A stretch of DNA of 64,000 nucleotides from assembly GCA_963210315.1 (NCBI GenBank), contig OY723314.1, forward strand, positions 372,001 through 436,000, in the 5' to 3' direction. The notes beneath the pieces are model-generated. The model was not told the DNA's origin. It worked only from the letters and a program-made list of their open reading frames with translations, and made no database searches. The translations under genes were made by a program, and so were the position numbers. This document shows positions 53,933-62,529 of this stretch, piece after piece (within the stretch, counting starts at the first letter, position 1; each line of letters opens with the position of its first letter). This stretch comes from Rhynchopus euleeides. Lineage: Eukaryota; Euglenozoa; Diplonemea; Diplonemida; Diplonemidae.

Positions 53933-54041
53933 GGGGGCCTTCGCTACCAGATGTGACTCAGTGAGAAAAAGTGAGCAGCAGCCCACTTCCCCTCACTGAC
54001 TGACGAGCTGTGACGAGCTGTGACTGGTAGCGAGGGCCCCC
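53933..54041. mobile_element. Small MITE (GGGGCCCTCGCTACCAG family), copy c
   Basis: Ends GGGGCCTTCGCTACCAG and CTGGTAGCGAGGGCCCCC, flanked by GAG on both sides (53930-53932 and 54042-54044). The interior matches copies a and b, with GACGAGCTGTGA duplicated. A weaker relative (GGTGTCTTCGCTC ... GAGCGAAAGGCCCCC) follows at about 54060-54165. Confidence 0.85.
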
Positions 54042-54965
54042 GAGGTAATCCAAGTTATAGGGGTGTCTTCGCTCAGGAGTGCAGAAAAGTGAGCCCGCCT
54101 CACAAAGAGGAGAGGGGGGGGGGGGGGCAAACTGACACAGTTTGACACAGAGCGAAAGGCCCCCATGGCTTCGCGGTCGGATCTCACCTCCCTCCCGCAC
54201 CCCCCCCCCCCCTCCCCTCTCTCTCTATCTCTCTATCTCTCTGCGAAAGAAGCCACAAGAATTATGATACCCCCACCCCCACATCATCTGCGATGAAGAA
54301 AGGGAGAAGGGGTGGCGCTGGGAGGATAGTGTAGCAGGCCACACGGTTCTCTGATGCAGCTGTCTCTCGCAGAAGCTAATATCCGGTGCCGGCGGCTGGC
54401 TATCCAAATCTGCCAATGGGAGGGCGGGGCGTTTGGTGGCGTGGTGGGGTGCCCCCGCGACAGACAGCATCAACAATGCACTGCAAAGCTCATTAATGTC
54501 ACGGTCTGGTTGTGATGCTGTCTCTTTTGCGGCGTGTTGCTCCCCCTCGGGCTGAAGTCCCACATGTTAGAACCCCCACCCTCTCCCCCGATGATCCCGA
54601 TGTCGGCGCCGCTTCCTTTGGAAGAAGGGCGGGGGAGGTGCGGGGGGGGGAGAAGCTCAAAAAAAAAAAAGGAGGTGCGGAACGAAATGGAGTGGTTTTT
54701 GCAACATTGCTCAAAAAAAAAAAAAGACATAAATTTTGTCCCGGCGAAAAGGATGGGTGTGTGCAGCCGCATCCCACTGGAAGTCGAAACTCCTGTTTAA
54801 AATACCAATTCTGAAAGATTGGAAAAATGAATAAATGAGGAAGAACCAAAAAGGGGGGGTGGGGGTAACCGGCCGCAAGAGCACCGCCACCCCCACACCC
54901 ACCCCGCTCCCACGTGCCATTCTGCAATAGGATCCACACAGTGCGGATGGGACTGTGTGTGCGCG

Positions 54966-55090
54966 GGGGACAAGGTAAAATGTGACAGTCACTGAGTGGA
55001 GATCACAATCTACCAAGAGCAGGGGGAGGGTGGTGTGAGCTCGGTGCGCTAGCTCTGCACCGCTACAAAAACATACTGCTATTCACGCGT
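54966..55090 (+). repeat. Dispersed 3'-flank motif, copy 3
   Basis: GTGGAGATCACAATCTACCA, AGAGCAGGG, GTGTGAGCTCGGTGCG, GCTCTGCACCGCTACAAAAA and ATTCACGCGTGTG in series. It is the fullest copy of this motif. No gene is visible directly upstream here, unlike the copies at 30796 and 59205. Confidence 0.6.
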
Positions 55091-56002
55091 GTGCCCGAGG
55101 GAATAAGGCCCGCTCCTGTCCTGTGCGATTATTGCGTTTTCATTTGCCGAATGCCCATCAACAGAAGCGGGGGGGGGGGGGGTGGGGGGGCGGGCACCCA
55201 ACTTATTTTTCAGGCAACACGCCCCCACCCCGTCTCTCTCTCTACCCTACCCCCAACCCTTTTGCCAGCCACCATTTTGGTCCACCAAACACACCACACA
55301 TACCCACTGATTCTGACGCCCTCCGGTTTCCGAAAGAACCTTGTACTGCCTTGCTCTGATGAGTTGATCTTCTTTGAGCCGCTGTTCTCTGAACATACTG
55401 TGCAGGTTGTGGTGGGCGTTGCTTGCTGTCAGCCCACTGCTCTCTCGGTATGGTTCGCGGTGTGTTTGGCAGGTTGCGCGAAGCTGCCAGCTAGGCAATC
55501 GTCATGGGAAAGCGGCCAAAGGATAGATGCCAGGGAAAAGGAGCTCACCTATCTCAAAGCCCACACCACATGCCTTGCTTGCAGGTGTGGTGGGGCAGGG
55601 GTCGGTGTGTGGGCAGGGCAAGGGGAAGGAGAAGGCACAACTGATCAACAGATCTTTGTTTGTCCGGGTCGGCCACGTAGCCTCCGGCTGCACAGTGCCT
55701 CACAAGGTGTCAGCAAATGTAGGGAAGCGAAAGTTCTTCACCCCACCGCCCTATTTTGCGTTTTTTTTGTGTAGCCTCATGCAATGAAGGAGGAAATGGA
55801 ACACAGAGAACGCAGGTCCGATTTGAGTTTACGGCACGCGGGAGTGCCGTAATTGCAGAGCCACATCTCACCTCATCACAGGTCGAGGTGTGTGCGTTTC
55901 ACCACTTCTTTTTGCGAGAAGGGGTGCCGCTGAAAGACAGTTTTCAAATGTGAGGCGAATCCCGAAGAGTCTCGCGAGTTTTCTTCCAGCACATTTATTT
56001 TT

Positions 56003-56216
56003 TACTAGTTACGAGCGACGAAGCGTAGCGAAGTCGCGAAGTAACGAAGGAAATCGTACGACTGAAGCTTTGGTTTAGCACCTCATGCCACTTCACAGGG
56101 CCTCTACACAGCCTTGAGACAGCAAGTGTGCGCTCAACAAAAAGTAGTCCGGAACTGTTCTCCCACAGTTGCTGGACAGGGTGTCTATAATAAAGCGAAA
56201 GGAGTACGATTTTTTC
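56003..56216 (+). repeat. Isolated young copy of the 211-bp DIRS-associated repeat
   Basis: A complete unit in the opposite orientation to the retroelement, with only a few differences (for example GGTTTAGC for GGATTAGC). No body is attached and no second unit adjoins. It ends in a run of T. Confidence 0.9.
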
Positions 56217-56558
56217 TTCAAAAAAAAGAGAAAAATGCCAAAGCTGGCCAGCAAATGAACCGCGCGGTGTTCGCCCTGGCCATGCTGCAACACGTTGACA
56301 AGAACTGAAATGATCACGAATCCTCCCTCGGAACAACTTTGTGCGTCCGCGCTGGGCAGAGTTTTGCCGCAAGCAGTGAAGCAGCCACACCCCACCCCAC
56401 CCCTCTCCTCCCGACCCGCCCGAATTTTGCACCAGGAAACTTCGTTGTTCACTGTGCGGCTCTTCAACACACCACCCGGCTGCATTGGCTTTCTTTGCCA
56501 AAGCCCAACCCCACACGCCCCTCTCTATTTACAGGCCTGGACCCGAAACCGAAAAAAA

Positions 56559-59189
56559 ATGCTGCTGCGCGCTCTGGCGGTGCTGGCGGTGCTACGCACC
56601 GGTTCCTGCTCGACATGTGCGGACTGGCTGCAGCCGCGCAACATCCAGGAGCACCCGCGTTGGCCGTACTGCAACAGACGCCCGGGCGACGGGCAAACGA
56701 GCTACTCTTATATGGTGAACAAGCTGCCCCCAGCCAACCAGGCTCCCTACCAGTGTAGTGAGGGGCGCGTGCTGCGGCACGACGCTGCAGGGCTGCTGTG
56801 CGCAGACTACTCCAAAGGCGACGACTACGCAGGGCCCTGCCTCGAGGAGACGTGCTGCACCCGTGGTGTCTGCTCCGCCTACACCTGCCCCGACGGCTGG
56901 ACAAAGCGCCCAGACCACGACGCCATCTCTTGCTACTTCGGGTGTGACGAGCACATCTGCTGCGACCCTGATGTCGCTGTGCCGAAGCAGGACGCGCAGG
57001 GCCTCGTGTTTGTCGACCAGGACCCCGGGAGGTTTGTCTTCGGCGGGAAGGGGAAGATCATCCGTGCTGCGGATGAGTCGGACATCACGCACTACCGCAT
57101 CTACTGGGCCTTTATGAAGGTGGTCCGCAAAGCTCCCTCCTGCGACGTCACTAACCCGGTGTCGTGGAACACGGAGAAGGCGATCGACCGCACGAAGCTC
57201 TTCGGGGAATACGCCAAGACGGGGTGCGACATCGAGGTCACCATCCCCATGGGAACAAAGGCTGAGTCCTACCAGCGCTGCCCCATTTCTTACGACCACC
57301 TGGAGCGCACCGTCGCTGTCACCGACGAATGCAACCCTCACTACATGATGGTGGTTGCAGTCAACGGCAACGGCGAGAAGCCTGTCGCGCGTGAGAACGC
57401 AGAGCAGGTGGGCCCGCGCCTCGCCATCTCAGACTACGTCGGAGACTTCGGGCTCCCCTGCGCAGAGGACGGCGTCACGGGGGGGCACGACCTCCCTGCC
57501 ACCTTCAAGGGTGCCAATGTGGAGCAGGTCCTGGGGACGTGGGGCCAAGTCGAGACGCCTGCCGAATGCGCACGGCTCTGTCGCGAATACCGCGGCGACA
57601 AGGGGCCCTGTAGGTATTGGACTTGGTCCCACCCCACCGGCGGGCCCAGCGACAAGTCGTGCTGGATGGAGATCCAGACAACGCAGCGGTCGCACTACGG
57701 CGTGCGCATGATGGGCCCTGCGGTGTGCCCCACGCCCAATGGCACCGCTCCCACCGGGAAGGAGCGCCCCCGCTGCGAGCGTTGGTTCCGCCACCAGAAC
57801 GTGGCCCCCTTCGCGCAGGCCCAGGCGTGGAACGGGTGGGACAGCGGCAAGACCGCCAACTTCGTGCAGCCGCCCCGCCTCCCCGACAACCCGCTGGGCC
57901 CCTACGACAGTGCCGAGCAGTGCCAGGCAGTGTGCGATCAGGACGTCCTCTGCATCGGGTTCGTCTGGCTGAAGCGCAAGGTTGTCGACTTCCGCTGGCG
58001 CAAGTGCTGGCTGGTCCGCGTCGAGACGGGGGTGCGTGCGACGAACACCAACTACGACCTGTGGATGTGCTCGCGTGAGAACATGGCCCCCCTCATCAAC
58101 GGGTACGAGCTGCAGGCGCTGCCCTTCGGCTACCACAGCTGCAACGACAACGCCCTCATCCAGAAGTCGGCCTCCGACAACTACGACTGCTGCGCATCGC
58201 AGTGCGATGATGACGCAAACTGCAAGTTCTTCACCTACTCCGCCGACCTGACCTGTGCGACGTACAGCGCGTGCTCGAAGGACCGGCAGGAGAAGGTCGA
58301 GGGGTGTGCTTACGAGTCGTGCTACGCAGGCTACGGCGCTGCGACATATGCGAAGGACCTGCAGCGGCAGATTCAGATCATCGACACATTCCCCTACCTG
58401 GGCACACAGGAGAGCGGCATCCAGGTCCGCATCCAGAGCAACGGCCTGCTGGACGGGGAGGAGGTTACCTGCATTGCCACTATGCCCGACACCCCGATGC
58501 CCGAGACTGCGGAAGGCATGAAGGGAGGCGACTTCAACAGGACCTTGAAGACTGCGACGATCACCAACGACGTGGCGGCACTCACCCTGACGAGCCACAA
58601 GACAGGTGGGCTGGAGGCAGGCCGCCTCTACATGGCACGCTGTGCCCTCACCAACCAGGAGGCGCTGGGTGCCGCACCCTATGTCGAGGCTGAGTACCAC
58701 CTCGCCGCCCCTGAGGGCTACGCCGTGCTGGGCAACGGGTGGTGCCGCCAGGAGGGCGGGTGCGGCACCCGCAAGGACAACTGGCTGACAGCCGAAGCCC
58801 CGTCCACCCTCGCGGACTGTGTGAAGTTCTGCAGTGCGGAGCCCACCTGCCAGGCGGTTGCGCTGCGGCAGGCGACGCTTGAGTGCATCCTCTATTCAGG
58901 GTGTGCCTTCGACATCGCACCCCAGGTTGGCGAGAGCGTCTACTGCCTCGGGAAGCGGCCCAACCCACTCACGCAGGCCGAGACGAGCTACGTTGGCGGC
59001 GGGGAGTGCGCTGCAAAGTGCGACGGCACCTGCCACTGGCCCCGCAAGATGGGGCAGTACGAGCGGAACCACTTCACAGACTCACACAGCGTCGCCTGCC
59101 GGGGGGGCTCCGGCTCGTTCGCTGCTGCAGGGGCGATGCCCAGCATCGCGCTGCTTGCGGCTGCCCTGCTTGCCCTGTGCAGCCTCTGA
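56559..59189 (+). CDS. Secreted Cys-rich PAN/apple-like protein with GPI-type tail
   Basis: 876 residues in one exon. The frame is open further upstream, but the ATG at 56559 begins a clear signal peptide (MLLRALAVLAVLRTGSCS), and an acceptor-like TATTTACAG lies just before it, so I take this start. Residues 20-150 are a Cys-rich domain (CCTRGVCSAYTCPDGW, CYFGCDEHICC). Four Cys-patterned PAN/apple-like modules follow: near 336 (CARLCREYRGDKG), 452 (QCQAVCDQDVLCIGF), 540 (CCASQCDDDANCKFF) and 751 (DCVKFCSAEPTCQAV). The last 26 residues are small then hydrophobic (SGSFAAAGAMPSIALLAAAL) with nothing after, the pattern of a GPI-anchor signal. PAN modules bind proteins or sugars, so a cell-surface adhesion or recognition role is likely; the ligand is unknown. 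Confidence 0.9.
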   Translation: MLLRALAVLAVLRTGSCSTCADWLQPRNIQEHPRWPYCNRRPGDGQTSYSYMVNKLPPANQAPYQCSEGRVLRHDAAGLLCADYSKGDDYAGPCLEETCCTRGVCSAYTCPDGWTKRPDHDAISCYFGCDEHICCDPDVAVPKQDAQGLVFVDQDPGRFVFGGKGKIIRAADESDITHYRIYWAFMKVVRKAPSCDVTNPVSWNTEKAIDRTKLFGEYAKTGCDIEVTIPMGTKAESYQRCPISYDHLERTVAVTDECNPHYMMVVAVNGNGEKPVARENAEQVGPRLAISDYVGDFGLPCAEDGVTGGHDLPATFKGANVEQVLGTWGQVETPAECARLCREYRGDKGPCRYWTWSHPTGGPSDKSCWMEIQTTQRSHYGVRMMGPAVCPTPNGTAPTGKERPRCERWFRHQNVAPFAQAQAWNGWDSGKTANFVQPPRLPDNPLGPYDSAEQCQAVCDQDVLCIGFVWLKRKVVDFRWRKCWLVRVETGVRATNTNYDLWMCSRENMAPLINGYELQALPFGYHSCNDNALIQKSASDNYDCCASQCDDDANCKFFTYSADLTCATYSACSKDRQEKVEGCAYESCYAGYGAATYAKDLQRQIQIIDTFPYLGTQESGIQVRIQSNGLLDGEEVTCIATMPDTPMPETAEGMKGGDFNRTLKTATITNDVAALTLTSHKTGGLEAGRLYMARCALTNQEALGAAPYVEAEYHLAAPEGYAVLGNGWCRQEGGCGTRKDNWLTAEAPSTLADCVKFCSAEPTCQAVALRQATLECILYSGCAFDIAPQVGESVYCLGKRPNPLTQAETSYVGGGECAAKCDGTCHWPRKMGQYERNHFTDSHSVACRGGSGSFAAAGAMPSIALLAAALLALCSL

Positions 59190-59204
59190 GAGAGGTCGGC
59201 AGAG

Positions 59205-59310
59205 ATGCGTGGCGTGTGTGTGACAGTGGATTTACCATCAAGAGCAGGGAGGTGTGAGCTCGGTTTTGCTCTGGACACCGCTACAAAAAAAATATTCACG
59301 CGTGTGTGTG
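59205..59310 (+). repeat. Dispersed 3'-flank motif, copy 4, just after the surface-protein gene
   Basis: GTGTGTGACAGTGGATTTAC, ATCAAGAGCAGGGAGG, GTGTGAGCTCGG, GCTCTGGACACCGCTACAAA and ATATTCACGCGTGTG in the same order as at 54966. It begins 15 bp after the stop codon, so it is probably transcribed in the 3' UTR. Confidence 0.6.
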
Positions 59311-59320
59311 CATGCTTGCT

Positions 59321-60061
59321 GCTAAATGATATTGGGATTGGGACTTTCGGGGTCCTCGCATTTTTTTTGGTGGCGAGATATGTGCATTTTTATTGGGGGC
59401 GAGATTGGGTGGGTGGGGGTGGGTGGGCGCAGCCCCCCCACCCACCCACCCACCCGGTGGCAGGCATGTCGCTAAGCGTCGGCCGTCGACCCGGTGATTT
59501 TGGGTTTCCACCCCCCATAAAAAAGCGGCAACCTGGCTACACTGGTTCGACGGTCGACGTCGAAGGTTTTGCAGGAACATATGCTCGCTACCGTGGCCTC
59601 CGGCGGCTGGGGGGCTCCGCCCCCCAGACCCCCCTGGAGCCCTTCGATACCCATCAAGTCAGGGAATCCAACCACTCCAGTAGCCTCAGGCCTCAGGAGG
59701 ACGCAGCCAACTCACACAGAATCTACGCCCACAATGAACAGATGTTCACTACCGTGGCCTCCGGCGGCTGGGGGGCTCTGCCCCCCAGACCCCCCTTGTA
59801 GCGTGTGCCCATGGCCACCCACCAGCCACGGCACCAAAGGTGGCCAATCGCCGACACTTTGACGCACAGTAAATGGCCCCCAATAACTCAAAAAAATTTG
59901 AGTAGGGTCGCCGTGAAGAGAGTTTGAACCGTTGATGCCAAAAACGACCCTCTTGTGTGGAAGAACGACGCTGTGCCACCCCCATTTTCCTAACAAACTC
60001 GCCCCCAAAAAAAATGTATTGGGATTCCGAAATTTGGCCCAAAAATCTCACATTTAGCAGC
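59321..60061. mobile_element. Diverged inverted-repeat element enclosing a truncated Mutator-like copy
   Basis: GCTGCTAAATG at the left and CATTTAGCAGC at the right are exact complements. Further in, CATTTTTTTTGGTGGCGAGA pairs with the complement of a CATTTTTTTTGGGGGCGAG block. The arms are about 100 bp and diverged. The interior includes 59461-59802. Confidence 0.55.
59461..59802 (+). mobile_element. Mutator-like MITE, copy 4, right half missing
   Basis: Starts CAGGCATGTCGCTAAGCGTC and contains a shortened GTCGAC region and two GC-rich hairpin modules (about 59600 and 59760). The right terminus and the GCGCGCG section are absent, so no target duplication can be read. Confidence 0.85.
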
Positions 60062-60084
60062 ATGCATGTGTGTGTGTGTGTGGT

Positions 60085-60090
60085 TATAAA
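60085..60090 (+). promoter_or_regulatory. Possible TATA box before the cloverleaf region
   Basis: TATAAA within GGTTATAAAGTTTT, about 25-35 bp before the GC-rich start of the structured stretch. Position and sequence fit a small-RNA promoter, but no transcript is known. Confidence 0.3.
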
Positions 60091-60170
60091 GTTTTAAGGC
60101 GGTGTCGCCCTGCACGGGCAGTAGCACCTCCCCTTCAGTATCGCACTCCCGAAGGATTCCCCAACACGGC

Positions 60171-60280
60171 GTGACACCGGTTTCGACGCGTACTCTTCGT
60201 ACCCCTCCCCCCGGCCGCGTCTCTTCAGCGAAGAACCGGGGATAATCGGACCAGGGCTAGCTAAACCCTGGTGGTGTCAC
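60171..60280 (+). ncRNA. Candidate structured RNA with cloverleaf-like fold
   Basis: GTGACACC (60171-60178) and GGTGTCAC (60273-60280) form an exact stem, and positions 60170 and 60281 extend it by one pair. Enclosed are three hairpins: GTAC / GTAC (60190-60202), CCCCGG / CCGGGG with an inner CTTC / GAAG (60209-60241), and ACCAGGG / CCCTGGT (60250-60272). The last stacks directly on the closing stem. It does not match tRNA, snRNA or SRP RNA consensus features that I know. It could also be a foldback DNA element. Confidence 0.35.
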
Positions 60281-60459
60281 GGGTGGGGTTGGAGAGGGAG
60301 AAAAAGGAAGAAATGAAGTTGCGAAAAAGTCAAACACTGACACGTGAAATCAATAAAAAGGGTGGTATATATCGCCCCCTTGCTGCGACGTAGACACTAA
60401 CCTGTGTGTGTGTGTGTGACTACCGCCCCCCCCCCCCCCCCCCCTCCGGGATGCATTCC

Positions 60460-61771
60460 CAGGCATGTCGCTAAGCGTCGACCGTCGACCCAGTGATTTT
60501 GGGTTTCCCCCCCCATAAAAAAGCGTCGACCCAGCGTCGACCCAGTGGACTGGGTTGACGCTTGGCCGAGGCTTGGAGCGTCGACCCAGTGGAACTGGGT
60601 TGCCATTCAAGCCTGGACCAAGCGTCAACCCATTTATTACACTGGGTCGACGCTAACCTAGCGTTGACCCGGTTACACTGGTCGACGCTCACCAAGCGTC
60701 AACCCACTTTCACTGGGTCGACGTCGAAGAGAGTATGGTTTTGCAGGAACAGATGCTCACTACCGTGGCCTCCGGCGGCTGGGGGGCTCCGCCCCCCAGA
60801 CCCCCCTGTGGCGTATGTCTCGTACTCAAGTCATTCGATTCCCACCGGGTCAGGGAATCCACCCACTCCAGTAGCCTCAGGAGGACGCAGCCAACTCACA
60901 CAGAATCTGTACGCCCACAATGAACAGATGCTCACTACCGTGGCCTCCGGCGGCTGGGGGGCCCTGCCCCCCAGACCCCCCATCTCGCGTGCCCGTCTAG
61001 TAACCAAGTCCTTGCGCTTTGACGGCCGTGACATATCAGGGGGCAGCGTCGAAATCATGGTCCCGAAAGCCATTTTTTGGTTTCCTCCGGCACCCGACGG
61101 CGCGAGCGGGAGAGGAACCACGGAAGGAACCCAGCGCCTCACACCGTGCCCACCTAGTGGTCCACCGATGGGAAAAATTGGCAACAACACGAGCGCGCGC
61201 GAGAAAAATTGACCCCTAGTGTTTTCACTACCGTGGCCTCCGGCGGCTGGGGGGCTCCGCCCCCCAGACCCCCCTGTGGCGTGTGTCTCGTACTCAAGTC
61301 ATTCGATTCCCACCGGGTCAGGGAATCCAACCACTCCAGTCGCCTCAGGGGGACGCAGCCAACTCACACAGAATCTGTACGCCCACAATGAACAGATGTT
61401 CACTACCGTGGCCTCCGGCGGCTGGGGGGCTCTGCCCCCCAGACCCCCCATCTCGCGTGCCCGTCTAGTAACCAAGTCCTTGCGCTTTGACGGCCGTGGC
61501 ATATCAGGGGGCAGCGTCGAAATCATGGTCCCGAAAGCCATTTTTGGTTTCCTCCGGCACCCGACGGCGCGAGCGGGAGAGGAACCACGGAAGGAACCCA
61601 GCGCCTCACACCGTGCCCACCTAGTGGTCCACCGATGGGAAAATTTGGCAACAACACGAGCGCGCGCGAGAAAAATTGACCCCTAGTGTTTTCCCCCCTG
61701 ACCCCCCCCCCCCAAAAACAGGAGCGTCAACCCACCAAATCTCCAAAATCGAAAAGTTAGCGACAGGCCTG
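60460..61771 (+). mobile_element. Mutator-like MITE, copy 3, with internal duplication and 9-bp target duplication
   Basis: Ends CAGGCATGTCGCTAA and TTAGCGACAGGCCTG, flanked by ATGCATTCC exactly (60451-60459 and 61772-61780). At 1312 bp it is about 450 bp longer than the other full copies, because the segment from the first GC-rich hairpin to the CCCCTAGTGTTTTC block (about 60755-61222) is repeated at about 61224-61690. All open frames within are repeats shared with the other copies. Confidence 0.93.
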
Positions 61772-61780
61772 ATGCATTCC

Positions 61781-62529
61781 TGGCTTCTTCTGGCGACAGG
61801 GCATTGTCAATAAAATGGTCGAGGGGTGGGGAAGGGCTCCCTTCCATTCCTTCCGTCCCCCTCCCCCCCTCCCATCTCCTGCTTTCACCAAACAAAGGCA
61901 AAGCAGGCCCCGTGCAGCGCCGTGTTTAATGCGAATGGCATGAACAATATCACAACGCCTTCTGGCTGGTTGTCTGGCAGCCTCGCACCTGCCAAGGCTC
62001 TCTGGTTTTGTCGATGCCAAAACAGGGCGTTCGCTTGGGGAGAAATAGGGGCCTATTTCGTTACAGGGGGGGGTCAAATAAACGTACTTAGTACTACTAT
62101 TCGGCGAACGCGCGGGCCTAAATCGACCTCGCCAGAAAATTAATAAATAGTTTGCGAGCGAATAGACGTACTAAGTACGTCTATTCAACTTTTCCTAAAA
62201 ACGCTGTTTGCAGGGGCTCTGCGGGGCTGTTTGGTCCACCAGGGGCGCGCTGGTCACTGCTGTCGTCCGTCTCTCACTTCTTCTGCCTTCCGGTCGAGTA
62301 TCCGCTCTGTTCTCGTCCTACCACTCGCCCCTCATTTGGTTTCGTACCGTTTTGGTTTGTATTGCCCCCCCCCCCCCTCTGGTGCCCCCCCTGGTTGACA
62401 TTCTTGTTGAGTTAGTGAAAGCATACACAGTTCATCAGAGCTGTCAGCTTCACTGTCGGTGGTTGGTTGGTGCGTTGATGCTTAAAAAAAAGATGTGAAA
62501 AGGGCAAGCCACAACCAGCACGCCCCAAC
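61781..62529. other. Intergenic, no host gene seen
   Basis: Contains a 111-bp foldback (62077-62187) with arms AATARACGTACTTAGTAC, the right arm itself being the palindrome ACGTACTAAGTACGT. The remainder is CT-rich with short open frames. It lies downstream of the transposase gene and may include the end of that transposon, but I could not identify its terminal repeat. Confidence 0.45.

Larger units (their letters stand above)
51129..56002. other. Intergenic, 4.9 kb, no gene supported
   Basis: Homopolymer runs of C or G (51390, 51870, 53010, 54117, 55170), CT blocks and several dispersed repeats listed separately. The phrases TTTTGCTGTCACTTTACGAT (51847) and GGTTTGGCGCACAAACAACG (53050) recur elsewhere in the window. 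A few frames of 60-80 residues have mildly natural composition (for example 53170-53350), but none has a start context, conserved motif or splice signals that I can defend. Confidence 0.45.

Noticed and set aside
55091-55774. 227-residue frame before the surface-protein gene
   Set aside because: It crosses a long G-run and the end of a dispersed motif, and its composition is not like the confirmed genes; no motif is recognised.
57429-58700. 423-residue minus-strand frame
   Set aside because: Antisense shadow of the surface-protein gene, whose plus-strand reading has a signal peptide and Cys modules.
60562-61686. Open frames shared by the Mutator-like copies
   Set aside because: They recur in all copies because the DNA repeats, in both strands and with hairpin-derived Pro/Gly runs; no transposase motif is present.
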